Below are positions 50,516 to 58,646 of a DNA stretch of 64,000 bases, in pieces. The notes beneath the pieces were generated by a model that saw only the letters and a program-made list of their open reading frames with translations, ran no database searches and was not told the origin of the DNA. Origin of the DNA: an uncultured Muribaculaceae bacterium (GTDB taxonomy: Bacteria; Bacteroidota; Bacteroidia; Bacteroidales; Muribaculaceae); NCBI GenBank assembly GCA_910578665.1, contig CAJTQU010000001.1:186001-250000 (forward strand), given 5' to 3'. Every line of letters begins with the position of its first letter. The first letter of the stretch is position 1. A program made the position numbers and the translations under genes.

Positions 50516-51766
50516 TTATGCGACTGTGGCGCCGGAATTATGGCTTTCCTGTTTTTCAGCCGGTTTACGGCGTTTTCGCTTTTTGGGGGTATCGCCCCCT
50601 TCTTCACGAGGCAGCGCCGCTTCGAGCGGTATCTCCAGTCCTAGTGATTCGCATATAAGCGATGCCGCATAGTCTGTGGCTATCGAAGATCCCAGCCTCC
50701 ATCGCATCTTGCGGTATCCGGCCAGCTGGCTGTCGCGCTCGGGGCTGCCGTGCAGCAGCGGGCTGAGATGGCGTGTCACGGCCTCTGGCGTGCAATGGTG
50801 CAGGAGCAATTCAGGCACCACCGCATTGCCCACTATGAGATTGGGCAGGCTCACATATTTTACTTTAAGCATCCGCTCCATGATTTTATAAGCCAGGGGA
50901 CTGCCGTTTGAACGATAACAAACCACTTGCGGCGTACCCAGCAGCGCGGTCTCAAGAGTAGCGGTGCCGGAAGTCACCAGGGCTGCCCGGGCATGCTTCA
51001 TCAGTGCGTGCGTAGCACCGAACACTACGTTAAGACCCTGCGTCTGGGCTATCTGCCGGTAATATTTCATCGGTACCGAACTGCTTCCGCCCACAATCAC
51101 CTGGTAATCGGGGAAACGTGAGGCGGCCTCCATCATGACAGGCAGATTGTTTTTCACTTCGCCTCTGCGGCTGCCGGGTATCAGGGCCAGTACCGGCCGC
51201 CGGTCGTCTATGCCGTGGCGCTCAAGAAAATGCCTGAGTGGCGGCATGCGGCCGAGCACCTCGTCCATCTCCTTGACAGAGGGATTGCCCACATATTTCA
51301 CATGGTAGTCGTGGCGTCGGTAGAAGTCTTCTTCGAAAGGAAGTATGGAATATAGAGCCGTGACATACTTTTTGATGCTTTTGACCCTCCATTCTTTCCA
51401 TGCCCATACTTTGGGTGATATGAAGTAGTGCACCGGGATGCCCAGTCTGTGTGCCGTTTTGGCCAGTTTAAGGTTGAAACCGGGATAGTCTACCAGTATC
51501 AGTGCGTCGGGGCGGAATGCGTCAAGCAGATGGCGCGCGTGCCGCAGATGTCCCAACAGCCTGGGCAGGTGGCGCAATACCTCGCTGAATCCCATCACAT
51601 TCATGGCGTCACAGTGGACCTCCGGTTCGGACCCGGCCGCCGTGGCCATGCGGTCACCTCCGAAGAAGCGGAATACGGCCTCGCGGTCAATACGCTTTAT
51701 GCCGCTAATAAGTCGCGAGGCGTGCAGGTCGCCGCTCACCTCGCCGGCTATGATCATATATTTCAT
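50516..51766 (-). CDS. lpxB: Lipid-A-disaccharide synthase
   Basis: GT19 glycosyltransferase that condenses UDP-diacylglucosamine with lipid X, 416 residues from the ATG at 51766. The longer open frame to 51862 adds a non-homologous N-terminus. Motifs are IIAGEVSGDLHASRL at the start, LVDYPGFNLKLAK, YFISPKVWAWKEWR, IPGSRRGEVKNNLP and TSGTATLETALLG. It ends in an unusually long basic tail (PKKRKRRKPAEKQ) beyond the usual C-terminus, perhaps aiding membrane association. Divergent from a beta-helix lipoprotein gene. Confidence 0.95.
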   Translation of the reverse strand: MKYMIIAGEVSGDLHASRLISGIKRIDREAVFRFFGGDRMATAAGSEPEVHCDAMNVMGFSEVLRHLPRLLGHLRHARHLLDAFRPDALILVDYPGFNLKLAKTAHRLGIPVHYFISPKVWAWKEWRVKSIKKYVTALYSILPFEEDFYRRHDYHVKYVGNPSVKEMDEVLGRMPPLRHFLERHGIDDRRPVLALIPGSRRGEVKNNLPVMMEAASRFPDYQVIVGGSSSVPMKYYRQIAQTQGLNVVFGATHALMKHARAALVTSGTATLETALLGTPQVVCYRSNGSPLAYKIMERMLKVKYVSLPNLIVGNAVVPELLLHHCTPEAVTRHLSPLLHGSPERDSQLAGYRKMRWRLGSSIATDYAASLICESLGLEIPLEAALPREEGGDTPKKRKRRKPAEKQESHNSGATVA

Positions 51767-51872
51767 CTTAAACTGTTCTGTACGTAGTGGACGCCGCGTG
51801 AGTGGCGGCGTATATAATATAAACCGATTTGGAGCGTTTTTAGTATACCGACTCCATATCATAACGAATCAT

Positions 51873-53291
51873 ATGAGACAGATGCGCTTCTTACTTTTGA
51901 CACTGCTGGGCTTTGTGGGTTTAATCGTCACATCGTGCATAGAGGATGATTTCACGACATCATCGTCAGACATACTGTCGTTTTCCACCGATACGCTCAG
52001 TTTTGACACGGTGTTTACCGATCTGGGTACTCCCACGGCGCGTCTAAAAGTGTACAACCGTGCTAAAAAGTCGGTGAACATCAGTTCTGTGACATTAAGA
52101 GAACCATCCTCTCGCTTTGCCATCAATGTCGACGGGCAGAGCGGCACGAGTTTCCATGATGTAGAGATACGCGGCGAAGACTCTATATTTGTCTTTGTGG
52201 AATGCCTGCTGCCGCCTTCGCCTGACAATGCGCCGCTGCTTACATCGGACGCTATAGTGTTTATGACCAACGGTGTCAGGCAGGAAGTGGAACTGGAGGC
52301 ATGGGGGCGCAATGTGACACGCCTGCGCGATGCGCGAATCACCAGTGACACACGTTTTACAGCCGAACGGCCTATCGTGGTGTTTGACTCCCTGATAGTG
52401 GAAAAGGGCGCCAGGCTTACCATAGACCCCGGGGTGCAGCTTCTGTTCCATGACAAGGCCTCGCTTACGGTGAGAGGCACTCTGGAGGCTGTAGGGGCGC
52501 CTGGACGCATGATAGACATGCGTGGCGACAGACTGGACAATGTACTGCCTGATGTGGGATATGACATCCTTGCCGGGCAGTGGGAGGGCATCGATATAGC
52601 TCCGGGCAGTTTCGGCAACCGTATGGAGTATGTGGATATGCGCTCCACGGTGCACGGACTGCGAGTGGATTCATGTGCCGATCTGTCGCGGGAGAAGCTT
52701 GTTCTGGTTAATTCATGGCTGCATAATTCGCAGCAGTCGGCCCTGTCGGTCCGTTATGCCAGGGTGAGCGCCTACGGTTGCTGCTTCTCTGAAGCCGCCG
52801 GCCACGTAGTGGAACTGTACGGCGGCAGCCATGATTTCATACAGTGCACGTTTTCCAACTACTACCTGTTTGCCGCGCCGTGGCAGTCTATCGTGGGACT
52901 TTACCACTTGCTGCCAGGGTCGGACATGTCGGACCAGCCGCTTATGTCGGCCGGTTTTGACAATTGTATAATATACGGTATGAGTACCGATATTAATGAG
53001 CCTGACTTGTCTGGCTCGCAGGTTTTTATGCGAAACGTGTTGTTGCGCTCGGAGGGTAAGGATGATGATAATTTTATCAATTGTCTGTGGAATGCCGACC
53101 CTCTTTTCTATACGGTGCGTGAAGACTATCTATTCAATTATCGTGTCCGCCCCGATTCTCCGGCCATAGGTGCCGGTAATCCGACCTGGGTGCAGGCGTT
53201 CTTTCGTTATGATATGGACGGTGTAGACCGTCTGTCCGAAGGATCACCTACTCTGGGTGCGTACCAATATGTGCCGCCTAAAGAAGAATAG
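51873..53291 (+). CDS. Lipoprotein with right-handed beta-helix
   Basis: Exported lipoprotein of 472 residues from the ATG at 51873 (lipobox VTSC, Cys22). The open frame extends further upstream, but that part is antisense to lpxB. An N-terminal Ig-like domain covers about 35-150 (FDTVFTDLGTPTARLKVYN). A parallel beta-helix follows (about 165-420) with the stacking pattern LIVEKGARLTIDPGVQLLFH, DIAPGSFGNRMEYVDMR and later HDFIQCTFSNY. The C-terminus contains DYLFNYRVRPDSPAIGAGNP, common in choice-of-anchor-Q/PbH1 proteins. The Bacteroidetes group is mostly uncharacterised; polysaccharide binding is possible. No catalytic residues recognised. Confidence 0.8.
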   Translation: MRQMRFLLLTLLGFVGLIVTSCIEDDFTTSSSDILSFSTDTLSFDTVFTDLGTPTARLKVYNRAKKSVNISSVTLREPSSRFAINVDGQSGTSFHDVEIRGEDSIFVFVECLLPPSPDNAPLLTSDAIVFMTNGVRQEVELEAWGRNVTRLRDARITSDTRFTAERPIVVFDSLIVEKGARLTIDPGVQLLFHDKASLTVRGTLEAVGAPGRMIDMRGDRLDNVLPDVGYDILAGQWEGIDIAPGSFGNRMEYVDMRSTVHGLRVDSCADLSREKLVLVNSWLHNSQQSALSVRYARVSAYGCCFSEAAGHVVELYGGSHDFIQCTFSNYYLFAAPWQSIVGLYHLLPGSDMSDQPLMSAGFDNCIIYGMSTDINEPDLSGSQVFMRNVLLRSEGKDDDNFINCLWNADPLFYTVREDYLFNYRVRPDSPAIGAGNPTWVQAFFRYDMDGVDRLSEGSPTLGAYQYVPPKEE

Positions 53292-53410
53292 AGCCGATGT
53301 ATCTTTGTAAATGACTGATATACAAATAAGTATTGTTTATATGTCATTGAAAAATGAAAAATATATCAAAAAAACTTGTGCAATATTAAAAAAAATGTTA
53401 ATTTTGCGAC
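53292..53410. other. AT-rich intergenic DNA with promoter
   Basis: AT-rich 119-bp stretch after the beta-helix gene. It contains the promoter annotated at 53376-53406. A 65-codon open frame starting at 53311 crosses that promoter and shows no family features. Confidence 0.45.
53376..53406 (+). promoter_or_regulatory. Promoter of the structured 53.5-kb transcript
   Basis: TTG (53376-53378), 20 bp, TAATTTTG (53399-53406). It drives the RNA described at 53411-53702. Confidence 0.6.
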
Positions 53411-53702
53411 AAGAACAATGGAATTGCATAAAGGTCATCAGAAATGATGATACTTGGAATTTAGTCCCACCCCCATTCGAGAGAATGCGGGACAGCATGT
53501 TTGGTTAATACAGCGTTTCTCTGGAATGTGAGATTTCGGAACTCGCCGCATAGTTTTTCAACTGTGCGTTATTTACAATGTTTGGTTAAATAATGGTAAA
53601 CTACCGGTGCTTGCACCGGCCTGGAGGGAGGCCGCAACACTTCCCGGCAGGTTAAAACATGAGGATAGAGATCACCGCGAGGAGACACGCTATCCTTTTT
53701 TT
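53411..53702 (+). ncRNA. Structured leader or small RNA ending in an intrinsic terminator
   Basis: Predicted transcript of about 290 nt. Hairpins include GTCCC...CATTC-gaga-GAATG...GGGAC (53464-53493), CGCATAG/CTGTGCG (53547-53568), the perfect CCGGTGC-tt-GCACCGG (53603-53618), and CCTG-GGGA paired with TCCC-CAGG (about 53620-53651). The 12-mer ATGTTTGGTTAA occurs twice (53497-53508, 53578-53589). The end is GGATAG (53663-53668) with CTATCC (53690-53695) followed by seven T. It does not match any riboswitch, tmRNA, SRP or RNase P signature I know. The terminator lies inside the small ORF at 53659, which suggests attenuation. Confidence 0.4.
53497..53589 (+). repeat. Direct repeat ATGTTTGGTTAA, two copies
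   Basis: Identical 12-mers at 53497-53508 and 53578-53589, 81 bp apart, inside the predicted structured transcript. They could be protein or RNA binding sites. Confidence 0.5.
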
Positions 53703-53760
53703 CATGTCCGTATGCCTGGTGTTTGCGTCCTGTTCCGTGGGCGCTCCGTGTTATAGCTGA
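53659..53760 (+). CDS. 33-residue putative small lipoprotein
   Basis: Short ORF of 33 codons. The translation has a basic start (MRIEITARRH), a hydrophobic core (AILFFMSVCLVFA) and a lipobox FASC with Cys25, leaving only about nine mature residues (CSVGAPCYS). The stop codon abuts a strong terminator (53760-53791), and a promoter lies upstream at 53376-53406. Against it: an intrinsic terminator falls within codons 2-15, so expression may need read-through. AGG of the GGCAGG at 53646-53651 sits about 8 bp before the ATG. Small lipoproteins of similar size are known in Bacteroidales; no family is assigned. Confidence 0.42.
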   Translation: MRIEITARRHAILFFMSVCLVFASCSVGAPCYS

Positions 53761-53791
53761 AAAGCCGCGCAAATTATACTGCGCGGCTTTT
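53760..53791. terminator. Bidirectional terminator between small lipoprotein ORF and alcohol dehydrogenase
   Basis: A perfect 12-bp stem (53760-53771 with 53780-53791) starts with AAAA and ends with TTTT, so it can serve both strands. It overlaps the last base of the small ORF stop. Confidence 0.8.
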
Positions 53792-53820
53792 CATTGTGAT
53801 TGGTATGCGTTGTCTGTTAT

Positions 53821-55002
53821 TTATAACGCCAGGGTATATATCTGGCGGCAGTCGTCCATAGATAGTTTCACATAGAACCCCAGAGTGTCTCCCATGTTGC
53901 CTCTGAGGCTGTCCACCAGCATGTCTATATCCGGCTCGCGGCCTATGAGGGTGCGTATGTCGGTGGGGAGTTGCAGACTGCGGTAGAAGCCTTTGAGAGC
54001 TTCTATGGCGAGACGGCATAATTCTTCAGGGGTTTTGCCTTCGGGACATATGCCCATCACGTTTGTGGCGAATGTGAGGACTTTGGCCGGATTTTTATGC
54101 GACACAAATTCCATCCATGCCGGCACCATTACCGAGAGGCCGGCGCCGTGTGCCACATCGTACCACGCGCTAAGCTCATGCTCCAGGCGGTGGCTTGACC
54201 AGTCTTCCTGTTTGCCTGTTCCGCATAGTCCGTTGTGGGCCAGCGTCGAAGACCACATGACGGCGGCTCGCGCGTCATAGTTGTCAGGATCTTTCATAAG
54301 TATGAGAGCCTGTTTCATGACATCGCGCATTATGGCTTCTGCGATAGAGTCCGGCACGGTAGTGGCCTGCGTATTGGAAAAATAGCGCTCAAATATGTGG
54401 CAGAGCATGTCAGATATGCCGCAGGCAGTCTGGAACCAGGGCAGAGACATGGTTAGCTCAGGGTTCATCACGGCAAACTTCGGACGCAGGTGCATGGGGT
54501 AGCGCACTGATATTTTGTGGCGTCCCTCCAGCTTCGTTATCACCGAGTTGCCGCTGCCCTCGCTGCCGGCTGCCGGTATGGTGAGCACTACGCCCACAGG
54601 CAGTGTCTCAGGCACGGGTACAGTTGTCTTACCGCAGTAATAATCCCAGAAGTCACCTTTGTAATGTGTGCCGAGGGCTACGGCCTTGGCAGAGTCGATT
54701 ACAGATCCGCCGCCTACGGCCAGTATAAAGTCCGCTGCTTCGCGCCGTGCTATGTCGATACCCTCGTATACGGCGTCATCTGTGGGATTGGGTCGTATTC
54801 CTTTTTGCTCTACATACGCTATGCCGGCTTCTGCCAGAGAGGCGCGTATCTGGTTGAGCAGACCGCTCTGTTCCGCACTCCGGCCTCCGCTCACGATCAG
54901 CACCTTGGTGCCTCCGTAACGTTTTACAAGTTCGCCGGCCTGGTGCTGTGTGTCGCGGCCGAAAACGAATTCTGTGGGTGAATAGAATGTGAAGTTTTCC
55001 AT
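53821..55002 (-). CDS. Iron-containing alcohol dehydrogenase (butanol dehydrogenase type)
   Basis: NAD(P)H-dependent alcohol/aldehyde oxidoreductase, 393 residues from the ATG at 55002, 4 bp after the HIT gene stop; an upstream TTG frame would overlap that gene. The Rossmann-like N-terminal half has AVGGGSVIDSAKAVALG, and the nicotinamide loop is TIPAAGSEGSGNSVIT. Metal ligands lie in the helical half, in DMLCHIFERYF, HRLEHELSAWYDVAHGAGLS. The start FTFYSPTEFVFGRD is typical of the BDH/YqhD branch. Last gene of a greA-HIT-ADH operon. Confidence 0.93.
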   Translation of the reverse strand: MENFTFYSPTEFVFGRDTQHQAGELVKRYGGTKVLIVSGGRSAEQSGLLNQIRASLAEAGIAYVEQKGIRPNPTDDAVYEGIDIARREAADFILAVGGGSVIDSAKAVALGTHYKGDFWDYYCGKTTVPVPETLPVGVVLTIPAAGSEGSGNSVITKLEGRHKISVRYPMHLRPKFAVMNPELTMSLPWFQTACGISDMLCHIFERYFSNTQATTVPDSIAEAIMRDVMKQALILMKDPDNYDARAAVMWSSTLAHNGLCGTGKQEDWSSHRLEHELSAWYDVAHGAGLSVMVPAWMEFVSHKNPAKVLTFATNVMGICPEGKTPEELCRLAIEALKGFYRSLQLPTDIRTLIGREPDIDMLVDSLRGNMGDTLGFYVKLSMDDCRQIYTLAL

Positions 55003-55006
55003 CGTG

Positions 55007-55399
55007 TTATTCAAATTTTGATGACACGGCTGCAGCTATCTGCTTCATCTTTTCCGGGTCCGGGTCAGATATTTTTTTGTGGAAATCCATGTCGCCCTCG
55101 CACTTGAGCGGTACGAGGTGGATATGTGCGTGCGGCACTTCGAGACCGAGCACGGTCACGCCCACTTTTTTGCAGGGTATGGCCTCTTTTATGGCTTTGG
55201 CCACACGTTTGGCGAACAGGGTCATTGCCGCCAGTTCGTCATCGTCCAGGTCGAATATATAGTCTTCTTCATGCTTGGGCACTACCAGTGTGTGGCCCCA
55301 GTTGACAGGGTTTATGTCAAGAAAGGCGAAGAAACGGTCGTCTTCTGCTATTTTGTAGCAGGGTATCTCTCCATTTATTATTCGTGAGAAAATAGTCAT
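55007..55399 (-). CDS. HIT-family nucleotide-binding protein
   Basis: Histidine-triad hydrolase or transferase of 130 residues acting on nucleoside phosphoramidates or dinucleotides. The triad is HAHIHLVP, and the start TIFSRIINGEIPCYKIAED is the usual HIT N-terminus. It lies 8 bp after greA and 4 bp before the alcohol dehydrogenase gene. In vivo substrate unknown. Confidence 0.94.
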   Translation of the reverse strand: MTIFSRIINGEIPCYKIAEDDRFFAFLDINPVNWGHTLVVPKHEEDYIFDLDDDELAAMTLFAKRVAKAIKEAIPCKKVGVTVLGLEVPHAHIHLVPLKCEGDMDFHKKISDPDPEKMKQIAAAVSSKFE

Positions 55400-55407
55400 G
55401 GCCTTGT

Positions 55408-55872
55408 TTATATTTCGATCTTTACAATTTCAAAATTCATGATTCCGGCAGGAGCTTTGATTTGCACTGTGTCGCCCACCTTGTGGCCTAGCAGACCCTG
55501 CGCTATGGGGGTGCTCGATGCTATTTTGTGCTCGCGCAGATTTGACTCGTTTTCAGTGACTATGGTGTATGTCATGGTCATTCCTGTGGCCACGTTTTTG
55601 ATGGTCACAGTATTGAGCAGCTGCACCTCGTCGGTGTTCAGCTTGGAGTCGTCTATTATGCGGGCTGTGGCCACCAGCTCTTTTAATTTGGCTATTTTCA
55701 TTTCAAGCAGACCCTGTGCCTCTTTGGCCGCGTCATATTCGGCATTTTCCGACAGGTCGCCTTTGTCTCGGGCTTCGGCTATGGCGTGTTTGATAGCCGG
55801 GCGCTGTGCCTCGAGGGCAGCCAGCTCCTCCATCTTTTTGTTGTACCCTTCCTGGGTAAGATAAGTTGCCAT
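55408..55872 (-). CDS. greA: Transcription elongation factor GreA
   Basis: Rescues backtracked RNA polymerase by stimulating transcript cleavage, 154 residues from the ATG at 55872; the longer open frame would include leader RNA. The N-terminal coiled coil has the tip acidic motif GDLSENAEYDAAKE (Asp and Glu contact the active site), and the C-terminal FKBP-like domain has SSTPIAQGLLGHKVGD. A -7 element TAACTTTG at 55999-55992 implies a leader of about 115 nt containing two hairpins (see next entry). First gene of a greA-HIT-ADH operon. Confidence 0.96.
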   Translation of the reverse strand: MATYLTQEGYNKKMEELAALEAQRPAIKHAIAEARDKGDLSENAEYDAAKEAQGLLEMKIAKLKELVATARIIDDSKLNTDEVQLLNTVTIKNVATGMTMTYTIVTENESNLREHKIASSTPIAQGLLGHKVGDTVQIKAPAGIMNFEIVKIEI

Positions 55873-55916
55873 TATAGTTAGTGTTTTTTTGATTTCTGAT
55901 ACTGTCTGTACAATAA

Positions 55917-55977
55917 AAATAAAGGACACCGTGCCGTATGGCGGCGCGGTCCCTCACATAAACGCCCTTCGGCGTGT
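55917..55977 (-). promoter_or_regulatory. Two hairpins in the greA leader
   Basis: In the predicted greA 5' UTR, ACGCC/GGCGT and a longer GGGACCG...CGGTGTCC stem with an inner GCC/GGC pair form adjacent hairpins (about 55977-55962 and 55954-55925). There is no U-tract, so this is a 5' UTR structure of unknown role. Confidence 0.4.
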
Positions 55978-56005
55978 GTATATCTACGCTGCAAAGTTAA
56001 GCAAA

Positions 56006-56048
56006 AAAAATGAGAATCGAAGCATGCGGGCTCCGAATTCTCATTTTT
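56006..56048 (-). terminator. Terminator of the ftsX-to-barrel operon
   Basis: AAAAATGAGAAT (56006-56017) pairs with ATTCTCATTTTT (56037-56048), with an inner CGAAGC/GCTCCG stem. On the minus strand it is followed by TTTTTTTTGC. Confidence 0.75.
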
Positions 56049-56068
56049 GATGCTTTGTACCGTATGGT

Positions 56069-56752
56069 TTAGAAATCGTAGCCGATTGTAAATGTCCAGG
56101 CTTTGTTGCGGCCTGCCAAAGAATGTTTCCATACTTTGGTGCATCCGGCTTCGTAGTGCACTCCCAGATAGTAATGGTCGAGCACCTGTATGCCGGTACC
56201 CATTTTCAGACTGAAGTCAAATTTGTGGCGGTTGTCGAAATATCCGTCTGAATAATGGCGTGATTCGCCCCCGATCTCGTATGTGCCTTTGTCGGAACCG
56301 CCCAGCCCGAATGTGAAGCACGGGCCGAAATCGAAACTCCAGCGCAGTCCCTCGGCCGGATTGGTGACGAATTGCCCCATTACCGGCACTTTGAAAGTGG
56401 TGTGGCGCGTGTGGCCGTATTCGTGCACGTTGAATGGCAGCACGGTAGATCCTGACGGGGCGATGTACGAATAATTGTGGCTGCGGCTTTCGAAAAAGAA
56501 GCCGGGTTGCACCGACACACAGTTCAGGAAATTCAGTGAGACGACCACGCCGGCATCAAATCCTGTGCCCCATGAGTCGAGATTGGTCAGTGCCGGTTCT
56601 TTGTCGCGTGTGGCATTGGATGTGTTGAAGCCTATGCGTGCGCCCAGTGTCATGAAATTGTCGGCCGTAGAAGTGTCTATCCATTCCTGGGCCGGCGCCG
56701 TGGCGGCCGTTATTGCGGCTATGGCTGCGAGTGTGTGGCGTAGTGTCATCAT
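56069..56752 (-). CDS. Outer-membrane beta-barrel protein
   Basis: Predicted eight-stranded porin-family barrel of 227 residues. The signal peptide ends near TAPAQ; the ATG one codon later (56749) is equally possible. Alternating aromatic strands (LGARIGFNTS, VSVQPGFFFESRS, YYLGVHYEAG) lead to a C-terminal WTFTIGYDF with terminal Phe, as recognised by the BAM complex. Last gene of the ftsX operon, 15 bp after queA, where its functional relation to the other genes is unclear. Confidence 0.82.
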   Translation of the reverse strand: MMTLRHTLAAIAAITAATAPAQEWIDTSTADNFMTLGARIGFNTSNATRDKEPALTNLDSWGTGFDAGVVVSLNFLNCVSVQPGFFFESRSHNYSYIAPSGSTVLPFNVHEYGHTRHTTFKVPVMGQFVTNPAEGLRWSFDFGPCFTFGLGGSDKGTYEIGGESRHYSDGYFDNRHKFDFSLKMGTGIQVLDHYYLGVHYEAGCTKVWKHSLAGRNKAWTFTIGYDF

Positions 56753-56767
56753 TGTGAGGTATGTTTT

Positions 56768-57844
56768 TTAGTCTTTCATCGGCTTTGGTTCGGCACGCAG
56801 TATGAGCATGGCATCGCCGTAAGCACCGAATTTGTAACCCTCTTTCACTGCTTCCGCATATGCTTTCATGATTAGGTCATAACCGCCGAAAGCGGATACC
56901 ATCATAAGCATTGTGGAGTAGGGCATGTGGAAGTTTGACACCATCGATGTGCACACCGAGAATTCGTAAGGGGGGAAGATGAATTTATTGGTCCATCCCT
57001 TGGTGGGCATTATGTGGCCGTTCATGCATACCGATGTGGCTATGGCTCGGAGTACGGATGTACCCACGGCGCATACGGCGTTGCCGCGGTCTTTGGCAGC
57101 GTTGACTATGTCTACCAGGTTGCCGTCCACATCCATGTCTTCAGAATCCATGCGGTGCTTTGTCAGGTCTTCCACATCGATTTCGCGATAATTGCCGCGG
57201 CCCGAGTGCAGTGTCAGGAAAGCACGTTCCACCCCCTTTATTTCGAGGCGTTTAAGCAATTCGCGGCTGAAGTGCAGTCCGGCGGCCGGTGCCACCACGG
57301 CACCCTCTTTTTCGGCAAAGATGCATTGGTAGCGTTCCTCGTCAGCCGGTTCTGCCGGGCGTTTTATGTAATCGGGCAGCGGGGTCTCGCCGAGGGCGTA
57401 GAGCGCCTCCTTGAATTCATCGTGGGGCGCGTCGTATAGAAAACGCAGTGTGCGTCCGCGCGAAGTGGTGTTGTCTATCACTTCGGCCACCATGCTTTCG
57501 TCCGGGCCGAAATACAGTTTGTTGCCTATTCGTATTTTTCGGGCCGGCTCTACGAGCACGTCCCAGAACTTATTGTCGGCGTTTAGCTCGCGCAGAAGAA
57601 ATACCTCGATCCGGGCACCGGTTTTTTCCTTGTTGCCGTATAGGCGTGCCGGAAATACCCGTGTGTTGTTGAACACCATGACATCGCCGTCATCGAAATA
57701 CTCCAGTATGTCTTTAAACGTGCGGTGCTGTATCTCTTCGGTCATGGCATTGACAACCATGAGGCGGCACTCATCGCGGTTCTTGGACGGATACTGGGCT
57801 ATGAGGTTTTCGGGCAGGTTGAATTTGAATTGCGAGAGTTTCAT
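56768..57844 (-). CDS. queA: tRNA preQ1(34) S-adenosylmethionine ribosyltransferase-isomerase
   Basis: Queuosine-pathway enzyme that converts preQ1 in tRNA to epoxyqueuosine using SAM, 358 residues, normal length. Family blocks are FNLPENLIAQYP at the start, VFNNTRVFPARL, AAGLHFSRELL and the C-terminal NFHMPYSTMLMMVSAFGG. It lies 9 bp after truB, so the two tRNA-modification genes are cotranscribed. Confidence 0.96.
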   Translation of the reverse strand: MKLSQFKFNLPENLIAQYPSKNRDECRLMVVNAMTEEIQHRTFKDILEYFDDGDVMVFNNTRVFPARLYGNKEKTGARIEVFLLRELNADNKFWDVLVEPARKIRIGNKLYFGPDESMVAEVIDNTTSRGRTLRFLYDAPHDEFKEALYALGETPLPDYIKRPAEPADEERYQCIFAEKEGAVVAPAAGLHFSRELLKRLEIKGVERAFLTLHSGRGNYREIDVEDLTKHRMDSEDMDVDGNLVDIVNAAKDRGNAVCAVGTSVLRAIATSVCMNGHIMPTKGWTNKFIFPPYEFSVCTSMVSNFHMPYSTMLMMVSAFGGYDLIMKAYAEAVKEGYKFGAYGDAMLILRAEPKPMKD

Positions 57845-57853
57845 GCGTTATAT

Positions 57854-58615
57854 TCAGTTATTGGGTGCGGCAGATGGCGCACCTGGATTTTTTGTATTTT
57901 GTTGGCTTTCGTAGTTTTCAGGAAACGAGAGCTGGCAGGATCCGATCATGGCCACGGCCTCGTCCACGCTCATGCATCTGTCTGTGGTTATGTCGCCCAC
58001 GCGTGTGCGGCGCAGGGCGGTCAGGTGAGCGCCGCTCTCCAGCGCGAGGCCTATATCACGTGCCAGCGCGCGTATATAGGTGCCTTTGCTGCAGACCACG
58101 CGCACTGTGATTTCGGCAGGAGAGAAAGACATGAGTTCGAGCGCGTCTATCTGCAGGGGCTTGGCTTTCAGCTCTACTTCGTCACCTTTCCGGGCAAACT
58201 TATAGGCCCGTTTGCCGTCTATCTTTACCGCTGAGAATACCGGCGGCACCTGCATGATGCGGCCGGTGAAAGAGGGCAGTATGTCACGCACTCTTTGTTC
58301 CGTGATATGCGAGGTGGGATATGTGGCATCAATTTCTGTCTCCAGGTCGAAGCTCGGCGTGGTGGCTCCCAGACGTATGGTAGCCACATATTCCTTGGTG
58401 CCGGCCTGTAGTTCCTCTATGCGCTTTGTGGCACGGCCTGTGCACACTATCAGTACTCCTGTGGCCAGGGGATCGAGTGTGCCAGCATGTCCTACTTTGA
58501 ACTTGCGCAGTCCCAGACGGCGTGTCAGAGCGCCGCGCAGACGCTTTACGGCATCAAACGATGTCCACCCCAGAGGTTTGTCTATTCCTATGATTTCACC
58601 GGTTATGAAGTCCAT
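57854..58615 (-). CDS. truB: tRNA pseudouridine(55) synthase
   Basis: Makes Ψ55 in the T-loop of tRNAs, 253 residues. Catalytic Asp lies in VGHAGTLDPLATGVL; the start IIGIDKPLGWTSFDAVKRLR and KGTYIRALARDIG are also conserved. It is of the shorter TruB type without a full PUA domain; the C-terminal tail is low-complexity. 31 bp after uppP in the ftsX operon. Confidence 0.96.
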   Translation of the reverse strand: MDFITGEIIGIDKPLGWTSFDAVKRLRGALTRRLGLRKFKVGHAGTLDPLATGVLIVCTGRATKRIEELQAGTKEYVATIRLGATTPSFDLETEIDATYPTSHITEQRVRDILPSFTGRIMQVPPVFSAVKIDGKRAYKFARKGDEVELKAKPLQIDALELMSFSPAEITVRVVCSKGTYIRALARDIGLALESGAHLTALRRTRVGDITTDRCMSVDEAVAMIGSCQLSFPENYESQQNTKNPGAPSAAPNN

Positions 58616-58646
58616 GCCTGGCTTGTTATTATGGATGTTTACTGTG

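Noticed and set aside
51603..51872. N-terminal extension of the beta-helix lipoprotein
   Set aside because: It is antisense to lpxB and has no signal peptide; the lipoprotein signal starts at 51873.
53311..53508. 65-codon ORF after the beta-helix gene
   Set aside because: It contains the promoter at 53376-53406 and ends within the structured RNA; the sequence is Lys-rich without domain features.
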